A stretch of 64,000 bases of DNA from the NCBI RefSeq assembly GCF_017591435.1, contig NC_059258.1, forward strand, positions 7,547,644 to 7,611,643, read 5' to 3'. Both the position numbers and the translations under genes were made by a program. The notes beneath the pieces were generated by a model. It was not told the DNA's origin. It made no database searches and saw only the letters and a program-made list of their open reading frames with translations. Position 1 is the stretch's first letter. Each line of letters opens with the position of its first letter. Shown here piece after piece: positions 23,661 through 34,996 of this stretch. This stretch comes from Portunus trituberculatus. Its lineage: Eukaryota; Arthropoda; Malacostraca; Decapoda; Portunidae.

Positions 23661-24910
23661 TACTTCTGTATTTCCATTTTCCTACGACTTCACTTCTTTT
23701 AAGAGGAGGTTTCAAGACATTTGTCCTTGACTTTTCACTAACCTACATTTAGCCTATTCCTAAAAAGGGTGACAGTTCTAATTCCTCAAACTACTGTCCA
23801 GTAGTTTTAATCTATTGCTTTTCTAAGTTTCTGAATCTATCTACAATAAAAAAAAATTAATATCTACCAACTCACAATCTTTTATCTGATCGCCAGTATG
23901 GTTTACGTCAATGGCACTCTACTGGTAATCTAATGGCTTTCCTTACTGAGTCTTGGTCATCCTCTTTTAGAGATTTTTGTAAAATTTTTGCTGTTACCTT
24001 TGACATAACGCAAGCTTTATGATAGTCTGCCACAAAGCTTTTATCTCCAAAACTACCCTCCTACGGGTTCTATTTTTCTTTCTAAAACTTTAACTCAAGT
24101 TTCTTCTCAGACCGTTCTGTTGCTGCCGTGGTAGACGGCCACTGTTCTTCTAAACCTAGTAACAGAGGTGTTCCTTAGGATTTTGTCCTGTCACCCACTC
24201 GCTTCCAATAAGAAATAATGATCTGAACCAAGCTTCTTGACCCTATCCATTCGAACGCTGATATAAAATCACTCTACACTTTTCCGCATCTTCAGAAAGT
24301 TAACAGATCCCTCAGAGACGCCATAGAACGCCTTACTTGTAATCTCTTTACGATTTCTGATGAGGACAGAAAAATCTTTGCAGTGTTTAGTGTCTTAAAA
24401 TCCCAATTCCTCTATCTATCAACTCGACACAGCCTTCCAGACAACTATACTTTCTTCTTCAATGATACTCCTTTAACTGTTCCCCTCTTCTACACTAAAT
24501 GTAATCAGCCTATCCTTTACTTATTATCTAAACTGGAAACTTCGCATTTCATCTCTTGTTCAAGCAAGTTATATGAAGATAGGTGTTCTGAGGGATTTCT
24601 GCAAGTTTTTCTCACCAGCCCAACTGCTAACTCTTTACACGATCCTTATCCACCAATGTATAGGGCATGTATGGGTTGTTTCCAATCACACAGTTTTATT
24701 AAAATGGTGAAATCAAAAGCTTTTCATCTTATCATATCCTCTCCTCTGGCTGCCTGTCTTCAGCCTTTCTCACTGCAGAAATGTTGCATCTCTTGCTATC
24801 TTCTACTTCCACTACTATCTTTGGCAGACCAACTAATACAGGCTCAACCAAAGGCAACTCTTCTACATCCATTGCCACTATATTTTCTCAAGTGGTACAA
24901 TGGCTTTAAG
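23661..24910 (+). mobile_element. Non-LTR family B fragment B5 (rearranged)
   Basis: Plus-strand family B sequence. A C-terminal piece comes first (LYFHFPTTSLLLRGGFKTF, about 23670), followed by the linker, RT start (CTGATCGCCAGTATGG at about 23888) and RT to C-terminal region (KSKAFHLIISSPLAACL, about 24715). The order shows rearrangement or two fused fragments. It is heavily frameshifted. Confidence 0.7.
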
Positions 24911-25150
24911 AACTGGCTGGTGCTATCAACAAGGTACCCATCGATTTAGTGCCAGGGACACTAACATTAAGTTATTAATTATTAATCTTGTAATATTAAT
25001 GTAACGACGACACACGTGGATATCATATCACAGATGTACGTACATATAGACAGTCTGACAGACCGTAGGCTGATCGTCTGACGGAGAAAGGGAGATGGTA
25101 GTCAGCTGTGAATTAAAAATCCTAAATTCAAATGCTTCGTAATTAGAAAT
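24911..25150. other. AT-rich spacer
   Basis: No gene or repeat recognised. It contains TTATTAATTATTAATC-type AT runs. Confidence 0.4.
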
Positions 25151-25345
25151 TCAACACAAATTTTTCACTCCTGTCAGCAGAGGAAGAAATGAGCTGTTCG
25201 GAAAAATGTCTTCCATCAATGTAGCATCAATAATAATGTCAATCGAAGCACTTTTAATTACGTCCGCGCCAGTCATATTGTATCGTCTGATGATAATTTC
25301 GGAGATTACAAGCCCCCACGGAGGCCCAGAGTGTGTGAGACACGG
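25151..25345 (-). pseudogene. Possible exon, downstream part (hypothetical, unrecognised)
   Basis: The minus strand is open through LVISEIIIRRYNMTGADVIK to a TGA near 25151. Removing the hAT-like insertion (25357-27334), the same frame is open in 27335-27410, where CTTACAG before GAGCAACG could be a splice acceptor. The combined open stretch is about 83 codons. The product was not recognised and expression is not shown. Confidence 0.35.
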
Positions 25346-25775
25346 AGAACATGATCCAGGGTTGCCATTCGTACGATAATTATCGTATTTGTACGATAAT
25401 TTCATCCTTGGTACGATGTACGATAGGACGATAGTGTACGATAATTTTACTGATTCACTAGAAATAGAAAAAAAATAATGGTTCAATGATTTAACAGAAA
25501 ACAAATTAACAAACAAATTATTTCTATGATAACATAGCAGCTGAGGGTAAGCGAGTGTCCTGTTCAGAACGTGTCAGGAGGGTGTGTGCTTCGGTTACTC
25601 GCCTTGGTGACTCAGTCAGTACGGCCTGTTGGCTCACACGGCTGTCGGGTATCGGCCTTGCTATCACTTCCTAGACTGTCACCGCTTTGTACATGGGCCG
25701 TACGGTACAAGGTCAAGAGATAGTACAGTACATGCAGCGTACTGCGCACAGTCTGGCCGTTACCTTGATTGTAGT

Positions 25776-26314
25776 CAGTGCTTCCATTTTAGGGTATAAT
25801 ACCCTAAACTAGGGTAATTGGACCCTTCTTAGGGTAGTGTTTAGGGTAATGCATAAACTAGGGTAATTTTAGAGTAATCTGCCGTCCTATGGATAGGTGT
25901 GCTTGGAATGGTGCCAGTCTGGTGGCAGGCTGGTTCTCTTTCATGTTCGATTCATGTACACAATCATCCCCGTGACTTCTATCATCCCTTCACCTTCCCA
26001 CCCCATCCCCTTTCTCCCCAGTCTCCACTCACCCGTCTACTACGCGTACACGTTTTGGACCTTCGGACGGTTAGATCACAGTTCACACACACTTGTGAGG
26101 ACGAGTCCACACAGAGCAGCCGTAGTAGTGGCTGTATTGTGTAGTCCTGTGTGTGTGTTTGGGGGTGGGGGGGCAATATTTAAACTTATGTATGATAAGA
26201 GTGTATTAATCAACAATTAATGGGCAATTTCGACAATCTAGGGTAAAACACTCGAATCTAGGGTAAAATCGACAAAAATATAGGGTAAGATTTCATCAAC
26301 TCATGGCAGCACTG
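25776..26314. mobile_element. Non-autonomous hAT-like element, 539 bp, nested
   Basis: Termini CAGTGCTTCCAT and, inverted, CAGTGCTGCCAT, with a perfect 8-bp duplication ATTGTAGT at 25768-25775 and 26315-26322. Eight-base duplications are a hAT hallmark. TAGGGTAA-type motifs cluster near both ends. No coding capacity. Confidence 0.85.
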
Positions 26315-26330
26315 ATTGTAGTGCAAGAAT

Positions 26331-26402
26331 ATGGAGGGGAGTGATAGTACTGATACAATGGAGGAGACTCCTATTGCACCCAAAAAAAGAGGAAGGTCAA
26401 GG
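26331..26402 (+). pseudogene. Possible first exon of a hAT transposase
   Basis: Open from ATG: MEGSDSTDTMEETPIAPKKR, then GRS, ending at AG/GTTAGT, a plausible splice donor. A short acidic N-terminus followed by a basic nuclear-localisation-like PKKRGRSR is common at the start of hAT transposases. The rest of the gene is not seen. Its promoter side was hit by the nested element. Confidence 0.4.
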
Positions 26403-27159
26403 TTAGTACTTTGCGTTTTTCATATGCAAACTTTACTAGGCAAAGCGAACTTTTTAATATACAGTATGAACATTTTTCCAAGGAATCATCAACAAAATTA
26501 ATAAAGTACAGTATGTGACACGTGCCCAAGTATACTGAAGACAAACTTTAACCCTTATAAACGCAAAATAAATCAGTTGAGTGGCGTAGTTTATTACATT
26601 ATTGAACTATTCACCAGTTATGTCTACCAGGCTGTTACTGTCCTTAGTGAAGGATGAGAAACATGGAGGAATAGTTTGTTAGGCATAGGCTATAGTAGAA
26701 GCGTTTGGTATTCCGGAGAATGAATTTTGCTTGATAGGTTTAAACTTTTTATTACTTTAGGTTCCTATTTACTCTACTCTAATTTGGCTCTCTGTCACTT
26801 TAACTTTTAGGAAAGCACTTGTTGCAAGTAGTTTTGCATTTTGTTTTCATATACAAGTGAAACTTGATAAGTATTATTATGTACTGTTAGATTCCATGTG
26901 TCATTCAAGGTAGAGTGATAGGCTAACTGCATTATTGTATGTGATACAGAGAGCGTAAAATCTTCTGGCGCATGCTGTAAAAAGTTTTCACCATCCAAGG
27001 ATATGCTTTCTCGCATGACAGGTAAAGATGTAATGATGATGTGTCAGATGATGATCATAATGAATAGGAGGAGTCTTTATGGGTAATAATAAAGTTGAGT
27101 CCTCTGCAAAAGCTTTATAGCCTACCCTACCGATAACAAAGGGATATTGTATCTGTAAA

Positions 27160-27160
<1 letters not shown>

Positions 27161-27241
<81 letters not shown>
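27161..27241. repeat. (TA)n(TG)n microsatellite
   Basis: About 32 TA units, then 8 TG units, inside the right part of the hAT-like element. Confidence 0.95.
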
Positions 27242-27334
27242 ATCATCCTATATATGAGGTGTACGATAATTTAGGTATAAAATTGATAATTTCGAATCCA
27301 CTGTACGATAATTCTCTGCGCTCTGGCAACACTG

Positions 27335-27410
27335 AGAACATCCAGATTCCCACAGTACCATCGCCATATTCATCCGAGCAGGCCAGTTCTTTACGTTGCT
27401 CCTGTAAGAA
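27335..27410 (-). pseudogene. Possible exon, upstream part (hypothetical)
   Basis: Minus-strand open stretch preceded by the acceptor-like TTCTTACAG and reading NWPARMNMAMVLWESGCS up to the hAT-like insertion. It pairs with 25151-25345. No domain recognised. Confidence 0.3.
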
Positions 27411-27639
27411 TTAAGTAACTTTATATAAAACAAAGTGCTTATACACATATATTATTAAATTGCTTATACAGTATCATCTCCATCTTCACCCAAGCAGATA
27501 GCGGTGGCTACCCTCTCTCTGTGCTTGAAATCCATGTGTGTGGTTTTGATAGAATACGTTTGTTAAAATAGAAGAAAAGTGTATAGAGTTATTTTGTTGC
27601 GGTGGTTGGAAAACGGGAAAGGGGAGCGACTGTCACTAA

Positions 27640-27845
27640 CCACGGTCTTGATAGTGGTTTCAATGGATGTGGCCAAGCTATTCAAGGAACCAGGGTCTTG
27701 ATTTGACACCGACCACTCCCTATAAAAGGTAACATTTTTTTTGGAAATTGACACTTTCAAGACCGTTGAGCGTTGACTGTCATTGAGAAATCGTCAAAAT
27801 GTTCCCAAAATGAAAATTGGGTGTTCCCTTTTTCAAAGTAGGGGA
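27640..27845. repeat. Dispersed non-coding repeat, left copy
   Basis: It contains CCACGGTCTTGATAGTGG, GACACCGACCACTCCCTATA and CGTCAAAATGTTCCCAAAA. The same motifs in the same order, but on the opposite strand, occur at 42420-42606. It has no coding content and may be a MITE-like family. Confidence 0.65.
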
Positions 27846-27966
27846 ATTCTGATAAGAATATAACCGGTTAATTCAAGTCTGGCTATCGCCGTGTTGAATG
27901 TACTTTTACTTGAAAGTTAACAGTTTTGTTACCGATAGAATTCCCGTTTCTGAAGGAGTATTTACA

Positions 27967-28118
27967 AGGTAGAGGGTCTTCCAACTGACCTTGCGGTTCC
28001 CTCTCACACTCATTAGGTTTTTGTTTACGGAGAACCTTCGCCATTATCTCTATTGTAACTCCGATTCTACTTTTTACTTTGCCAACTGCGATCTTAGATA
28101 CTTAAATCTACACATAAT
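27967..28118 (-). other. Conserved 3' region of recombinase copy A
   Basis: The distal 75 bases (27967-28045) match copy B (42686-42765) with about two mismatches, better than the coding exons do. It contains GTAGAGGGTCTTCCAA and GGTTTTTGTTTACGGAGAAC on the plus strand. Role unknown: a 3' UTR or a terminal part of a duplicated or mobile unit. Confidence 0.6.
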
Positions 28119-29005
28119 TTATTCAGAATTGTGGTTCTGGAAGTAGGGGTGCTTATTTATTAATTCCTTGTGAAGAGTCTTCCACTTAAAAACTCCCTTC
28201 TTCGCTTTAAGCTCCTTTTGTGTTCCTATCACCAACGCGTAACGCGTAAAACTCATTGGCTGGAAGGTTCAAATCGACGTTCCCTTCATCCTCGCTGTTG
28301 ATAATGAAGGACACATCCGATGGATCTGTTAAAAGCCGTGAGCTTACTGACGAGAGGACGCTTCCCCCCGGAAAGCCGGTCACTGAAGGTGTACTGGGCT
28401 TCTCCCTAAAAAATAAACAGAGATTTAGAGCCTTAATAGTTTCGCCTTTAAGACATGCATATAGAAAACAGGTCGATACTTACTTTGCCATGCGTGCCTT
28501 CGGTGTTGCTGGGGCGATAAACGTCCCTTCCTCTGCGGGGACCTCTCCATCATGCTGCACCCCCTGAGATGGGAACCGCCTTGTCGTGGTGAGCTTGCGT
28601 ACCCCTGTGACCTGGCGAGCTAGGCTAAAGGGGGCTTAGGCCCCTGCTCTGCCCTTTTGAGGGGGAGAGGGCTACCTATGCTAGTAAAGTCGCCAGTGAG
28701 GGGCCAAACTAAATGGTTCCTACGTAGGGTGCCAGTGGACCAGCGGAGCCACCCGCTGGAGGGATCGCCCAATAGGGGCCGTCCTGTGTTGGATGGTTGG
28801 GTGTCCAAGCTGGGATGCTTTGGGAGGGGGGTCTCAGCTCTGTCGTGGACAAACATTCGTATCATGTGCGGCATTTTTTTAAAACGACTGGTCAGCATGG
28901 GGACGAGGTACCCCGTCCACGGCAGCCAGCCCTCCCTCCCATTGTAGTCCCAGTAGGTGGTTTCCCTTGCCCCTGGGACCAATCTTTTGTGTAACTTTTT
29001 TTTTT

Positions 29006-30874
29006 ATGGGAAAACAAAAACATTCAGGTTCTCGTGAGGTGGCTGACCTGGCCCACGAGACGTCATCTTCAGGTCTGAGTGGAAGGAGGATTCCTCCACA
29101 AGGGCCTCCCACAGCAGTCTCCTGTTCTGGGAGTTCTTCTGAGGGACGCATTTCTGCTGCATATGACTCTTTGTGATGGTAAATGTTAATCCATCATTTT
29201 CTATCACGCCTTGCACTCACTTCTCAAGGCGTATGGTACGGTTGTTCGCATTCGACTGGTTTATGATAAGGACTTCCCTTCTAACCGCTGCTATGTAACG
29301 TTTATGTCTTGTGATGAAGCCCGTTTGGCTTATGAACATGTAGCATCTCTGACCCTTGCCGGCCCTGGCTTTAAAACTGAATTTCTCCAGTCACGTAATA
29401 TTTCAGACAGTGACATGGATTACATCCCAAATGTTTTTGAAAACATTTAGAGAATTCAGTACCTGAGGTCCGCCAGATCCCGCCTCCACGTTGGTTTGTG
29501 GCGTACTACAGAAATGGGCGTGGGAATTTTATCCATGCCACCCGGTACTTGTCTAAAGAGATCGGCTCGATTCCTGAGGGAAACCTCAAGAAATATGGTA
29601 AGGGGTGCTAATGCGAGCGAAGGATATCACGCAGGCAAGGATGTTGCAACATCTACCATGTCCTTCTGACAGCATGTTTGAGACTATTAAGGCACATCCC
29701 ACCTTTAATTACAGTAAAGGTTGTGTGTACAGTCAGAATCTTTACGAATTTCCTGAAGAGGAAATACTGGGTATGTGTCCTAACTCAGTCCAGAAGATGA
29801 AGAATTCTACCAACATGGTTCTTCTCACCTTCTTTGGTTCCACCCTCCTAGACCGTGTTCATATCGGTCCTATCAACCTTAGGGTGAGGCGCTTTGTTTC
29901 TCGCCCTCTTCAGTGTTTCTTATGCTATGGGTACGGTCACGGCAAAAGCTCCTGTAAGGAAGCTTCTCGATGTGGTAATTGCTCGGCACTAGATTCACAC
30001 TCTGAGGAGCATTGCAATGCTACTGCTTACTGTTTCCATTGCCGTGATGCTCACCAGGTACGTTCCAGGCAATGCCCCAGGTATCGCCTGGAGCAGGATA
30101 TTTTACAGCTTGCTAACAGCCAATTCATTAGCCTTGGTAGTGCCCGCCGTGAACTCCTGTACCGCCAGAAGGATGGTACTGGTGCGACATCCTATGCTTC
30201 ATTGGCCGCTCGCTCTTCAGCTAAGTCGGCCGGTCCGAAGACAACTCGTGCTACCTCTCACTCTGTTGGGGCGGGTGGTCCTGTGTTCATTTGGCCAGTA
30301 GGTTTGCCCTTTTGTCTGACGACTCAGTTGAGTCACCTGCAAGAAGCGACGAGAATAATACGGACTTGACCAAACTGTGGATGTCTGTATCGCCTAAGCC
30401 TTTGAAAGGCATGACCAAACGGCACCGTGGCTCTGCGGAGTCGATAGATTTTGCTCAGCCTAAGCAATCTAAGGTTTCTCCCGGTGCACGTGATCGTGAG
30501 TCCTCTAGGGACCGCTCTGCAATGGTAGCTCCAGTAGTTTCTGTCCAGCCTTCTGTGATGCCATCCGTCTCAGATCGGCCTTCTTGTGATGAGGACGTGA
30601 TGAGGACCGTCTTAGCATGGACACGTCCGATGATATTGCTACAGCCGTCCCTCGTGGACCCGCTGTGTCAAAAAGTGGAGTCCAGCCTGACCCTCGTCCT
30701 CCGAGGACCGATAGGAATGATGATGGTTCGCATCACTCACTGGCAGGCCGAAAGGCAGCGGTCCAACGAACCGGCACATCTCAACTCCCGGTGTCTTCTC
30801 GTCGTTTCATTATTTCTAGTCAGGTCAGTCACGGGCAGCCTCAAAAGGCTTGCCCGTCCACTGCACCTAAATAG
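29006..30874 (+). pseudogene. A3 ORF1: RRM-like, CCHC gag-like protein (frameshifted)
   Basis: Starts MGKQKHSGSREVADLAHE and stops at TAG 30872-30874. The RRM-like part lies at about 29211-29400 (YGTVVRIRLVYDKDFPSNRC). A middle part has HPTFNYSKGCVYSQNLYEFP (about 29695). Three zinc knuckles (CFLCYGYGHGKSSC, CGNCSALDSHSEEHC, CFHCRDAHQVRSRQC) lie at about 29920-30075. Premature stops or shifts occur at 29174, 29448, about 29605 and 30280-30390. Confidence 0.85.
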
Positions 30875-30875
30875 T

Positions 30876-33800
30876 CATCTTCAAGCTTTTACAGTGGGAC
30901 TGTAGAGGCCTTCGCGCCTCGTGGGGGGAACTCCGAGCTTTACTGTCGAAGTTCTCTCCAGCCTGTGTAGCTCTACAAAAGACTATGCTTGGTGATAGTA
31001 CTTATTCTAGTCCTCCTGGCTATCGTGCCTTTATTTGCACTCCTTTCCCTGACCAGGGCCACCACGGTGGTACAGCTACTCTAGTCCGTCAGGATATACC
31101 TGTTGTCTCTTTACAACTCTCCCCTTCAGGTGGTTGCAATTAAGGTTTTTATGGGACGATCCTACACTATTTGCTGTGTATATCTCCCTCCTCGGCTTCC
31201 TGTCTCCAGGGGTGAGCTTGACGGCCTGGTGCATCAGCTAACTCCACCTTTTCTCTTGTTGGGAGATTTTAACGGCCGTCACCCATTGTGGGATGAAGGT
31301 GCTAGTAATCCTCGTGGGGTTTTTAATTGGTTCTTTTATTGAGGATGAGGGATTGGATTACACATTTCCACAGTCCTACTGGGACTTTTACAGCTATCGA
31401 TCTTTTCTCTGTGTACATCTAATTCTTTCCTTCATTTTAATTGTCGGGTCCTACCGGATTTACACGGTAGTGACCACTTTCCGATTTTATTACAATCTGT
31501 GAACTCTGAGCCACAGTCCCGGCCCCAACCGCTGCCTTTTAGACAAGGCAGATTGGCCTCGATTCACAGACTTTTCTACTTGTGCTGAGGCTGTTGATCA
31601 TTTTACCGATTTTTTTTATTTCAGTAGCGCTTCAGACAATCCCTAGGACGTCAGGTCGCTTTACTAAGCGTCCCGTTCCTTGGTGGAACGCAGCATGCAC
31701 TAAAGCTGTGCAAGAGAAACGGGCGGCTTTCTCGTCTCCGGCGACATCGTGGGGACCCGCAGTGCCTGGAAGCTTTTCGGCGCTGCCGAGCTCGGGCCCG
31801 CCGCGTTTTGAAAGAGGCACAAAGAGCCTCTTGGAAAGCTTATATGTCTTCCATTAATGTCCACACCCCTCTTACGGATGTCTTTAGCAAAGTCCGCCGA
31901 ATTGCTGGGAAGTATTCTGCTCCTCCCCCACCAGTTTTGTTGTCTGCTGGGCGAACGGTGGCAGACCCTAGGACTGTCGCCGACCTCTTCGCGGAGCACT
32001 TTGCCAGTGTTTCCCGGAGGCATCCTGCAGCCCCGGGCGCACGTCACCGCCAGAGAATGGAATCTCTCGGCATAAATTTTTCTTCCGCTGGAGGAGAGTC
32101 TTATAATGTCCCTTTCTCTGCTTCCGAGTTGCGGACTGCTTTGTCTCAGTGTCATGCTCTTCACTCTTCTCCTGGTCCAGATGACATTCCTTATGCCTTT
32201 TTGCGTCACATGTCTGACCGTGCTTTTAACTTTTTATTAAATCTTTATAATATGATTTGGCATACCGGTGACTTTCCATCTTCTTGGGCTGTGGCAGTGT
32301 TTCTCCCATTTCCGAAGCCTGGGAAAGATAATCTCCTGGCTACGAACTACCGTCCTATATCTTTGACATCCTGTATTTGTAAAGTGTTAGAAAATATGGT
32401 AAATGTAAGACTCATGTGGTACTTGGAGAGAGGGAAGTACTTGTCATCGGTACAGTATGGCTTCCGAAAGATGAGGTCTACTACTGATTATCCCTAGAGT
32501 CTTCCATTTGTGAGGCCTTTGGTAATCACCACCATCAAGTAACAGTGTTTTTTTTTACCTGGAGAAGGCCTACGACACGGCTTGGTGTCATGGCATTTTA
32601 CAGTCTTTGTTTAATTTTGGCCTTCGTGGCCACCTTCTTTTTATCCAGACGTTTTTTACGGTTTCGAGTAGGGAGTGTTCTCTCTGAGGCTACTGCTCTA
32701 AATTATGGCGTTGCACAGGGAAGTATTCTTAGTGTTACATTATTCGCAGTCGCCATAAATGATGTTATTGATACTCTCCCAGATGGCATTCACAGCTCCT
32801 TAATGTTGATGATTTATGTATTTCATTTGCTGCTGCTAGAATGTCACTGATTGAGCGCAAGCTCCAGTCCAGTTGGGCCAACATGAACGGTTTTCGATTC
32901 TCCACCTCTAAGACCGTAGCCATGCATTTTTGTCGCAACCATTGTGTCCATCCAGACCCTGATTTATACCTCGCCAATAGACGCCTCTCATGCGTGAAGG
33001 CGACTCGATATTTTGGCCTTTATTTGACAACCGTCTCACCTGGGTTCCCATTTCCGTTCTCTTAAGGCGTCTTGTCGGCAGGCATTATCCCTTCTTCGGG
33101 TTTTAAGTCACACCTCTTGGGGTGCGGACAGGGACACGTTGCTGCTTCTTCACCGTACACTTATACTTCCAAGCTGGAATACGGCTGTGAGATCTACTCA
33201 TCCGCAACGGATGCACGACTACGCACGCTTGACTCCGTGCATCATGCTGGGGTCCGCTTGGCTACGGGTGCATTTCGGACATCTCCAATACCTAGCCTTC
33301 TAGTGGATGCTGGTTTCTGGCCGCTCGACCTCCGGCGCCAGTCTTCGATGCTCCGATGTTGGTTTCGCACCCACCGTCTTCCTGATTCTGTCCCTTGTCT
33401 GTCAATATTGCGGGACTCGCGTTCGCAGGCGTATGTCACTCGACCGAGTCTACCTAAACCTTTTGGCCTTCGAGTGGCAAACCTCATGATGGATTTGTCC
33501 ATCGACCCCACTCCTGTGTACTCTTTCCGGCTCCCACGAGTTGGTTATTGGCAGCTTCCGGTTGTTCATTATGCCCTCCTACCATGGATGGCAAGAAGGA
33601 TTTTCTGCCAGCTCTGTCCCACACACGGTTTTTAGAACACTTTTTTATCCATTCTGATGACATCCCCGTTTTTTACTGATGGTTCCAAATCCGATGCAGG
33701 CGTTGGGTTTAGTGTGGTTTTCCCCTCTTTTTATCGGTCTGGCAGCCTTCTTTCGGTAGCCTCCGTCTTTACTGCAGAGCTGTCTGGCATTTACAGATAA

Positions 33801-34582
33801 TTTTTACTCTCCCGGTTGCGTCTTTTACAATTTTTAGTGACTCGCAGTGCTCTTACTGCTTACTCTTCTTTTATTTCCCTTCACCCACTGGTTTTATCAG
33901 CCCTGGAGTGGCTCTATCTACTTGCCAGAAGAGGATATCGTGTTGGGTTCTGTTGGGTCCCTGGTCACGTAGGTGTTCCCGAGAATGAACATGCAGATCG
34001 CCTCGCTAAAGAGGCAGCAAGTCGCGCTCCATCCATCTCTTGCCCCTGTTCCGTTTCGAGATGTATTTCACTCTATTCGTGTGGCGGTTGCAGCATTATG
34101 GCAGAGGAGATGGCTAACGGGGGTCGCAACCTCGAAAATGGGAGAGATCACTACTTCCACTATCCCTCAGTAGATATACTCCCATGTCCAGGATCGCCGT
34201 GCACAGACTATTGGCGCGATTGCGCATAGGTCACACGTACCTTACACAAAGGTACCTGTTGACCAGGGACCCTCAGCCTTACTGTGAAGACTGTCTGGTG
34301 CAGCTCACCGTGCGGCACCTGCTGGTAGAGTGGCCTAGTTTGATAGAGTTACGACACCGCTACCTCTACCGGTGTCGCGGTAGAGATAGCGGTGTCTACT
34401 ATCTCTCAAAGGTTCTTGGTCCAGCATGTCTGGCCCCAGGTCATGACGTTTACAGGTACTTGGGAGAAGCTGGGCTCCTCCCCAAAATGTTAATTTTATT
34501 TCTTATCATATGTATTTTTGTTGTTTTATTTAACTATTGTAATTTTAGTATTTTTTGTTGCCTTTTATATTATTGTTTTTAA
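30876..34582 (+). pseudogene. A3 ORF2: endonuclease, reverse transcriptase, RNase H (frameshifted)
   Basis: The endonuclease starts directly after the ORF1 stop and contains LLGDFNGRHPLWDEGASNP (about 31255). RT has NYRPISLTSCICKVLENMVN (about 32345), VQYGFRKMRSTT (about 32450) and, in a shifted frame, the catalytic loop near 32805. RNase H has a TDGSKSDAGVGFS-type segment (about 33675) and GHVGVPENEHADRLAKEAAS (about 33963). A terminal CEDCLVQLTVRHLLVEW lies at about 34285. Breaks are at about 31340, 32495, 32860, 33065 and 33660. The RNase H glutamate segment (about 33780) has lost several codons. Confidence 0.86.
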
Positions 34583-34825
34583 TTGTTTTTAATTCTTCGT
34601 CAATATTGTCTTAATTGAAATTTTGTAGAGGCGGTATATGACCACTGTAGTTGCGGCGCCTAAAATTAAATCCATCCATCCATCATGCTGCACCTTTGGC
34701 CTCGGTTTGTCAACACCGTCAGCAGCCACAGTGGTGCTTTAAGAGAGTGAATACAATGTGTTCAGGTTTAACACAGAGTTACTGGTATTCAATGATCGGG
34801 ACAATGTTTTAAGTGTTAAACTAAC

Positions 34826-34996
34826 CATGTCTCTGGTATTGGTTTCTCAGTGGTAGTGATTTCTTCTGGTTCATCAATTCCTTCAGGATCATGAGTTCCT
34901 TCAGGACCATGAGCTCCTTCAGGATCATCAGTCCCTTTAGGAGCATCAGTCACTTCAGGATCATCAATCGCTTCACCGTCTGGAGACTCATCAGTG
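34826..34996 (-). pseudogene. Recombinase copy A acidic repeat exon
   Basis: The exon lies between the acceptor CTTATAG and the donor GTTAGT. It encodes an acidic linker with tandem six-residue units such as DPEGTH, DDPEGA and GPEGTH. The corresponding copy B exon (43551-43648) is shorter and keeps only EEPEGTQEP, so this exon expanded by repeat duplication or B contracted. Confidence 0.65.

Larger units (their letters stand above)
25357..27334 (+). mobile_element. hAT-like DNA transposon, internally deleted
   Basis: The termini are CAGGGTTGCCA (left) and, inverted, CAGTGTTGCCA (right): 10 of 11 identical and hAT-like. Both ends carry several TACGATAATT motifs, like subterminal transposase-binding repeats of hAT elements. 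The direct repeat AGAACAT flanks it (25346-25352 and 27335-27341), but the left copy is four bases from the terminus, so the target duplication is imperfect. A possible first transposase exon remains at 26331-26402. No transposase core was seen. It is interrupted by a second element. Confidence 0.65.
28562..34679 (+). mobile_element. Non-LTR family A, copy A3 (full length, with target duplication)
   Basis: Complete plus-strand copy of about 6.1 kb, with leader, ORF1 (29006), ORF2, 3' UTR and a terminal TCCATCCATC tail. It is flanked by CCATCATGCTGCACC at 28547-28561 and 34680-34694, a 15-bp target-site duplication. The insertion point is in a coding exon of recombinase copy A. This copy defines the family termini: the start at CCCTGAGATGGGAACC and the end at GGCGCCTAAAATTAAATCC followed by TCCA units. 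Confidence 0.93.

Noticed and set aside
25776..26314. Interstitial telomere sequence from TAGGGT repeats
   Set aside because: The motifs are irregularly spaced, lie in both halves of an element with hAT ends and a perfect 8-bp duplication, and do not form an array.
30860..30880. Canonical -1 slippery heptamer at the ORF1/ORF2 junction of family A
   Set aside because: The CACC(C/T)AAATAG sequence does not fit the X XXY YYZ pattern in the ORF1 frame, so programmed frameshifting is not claimed.
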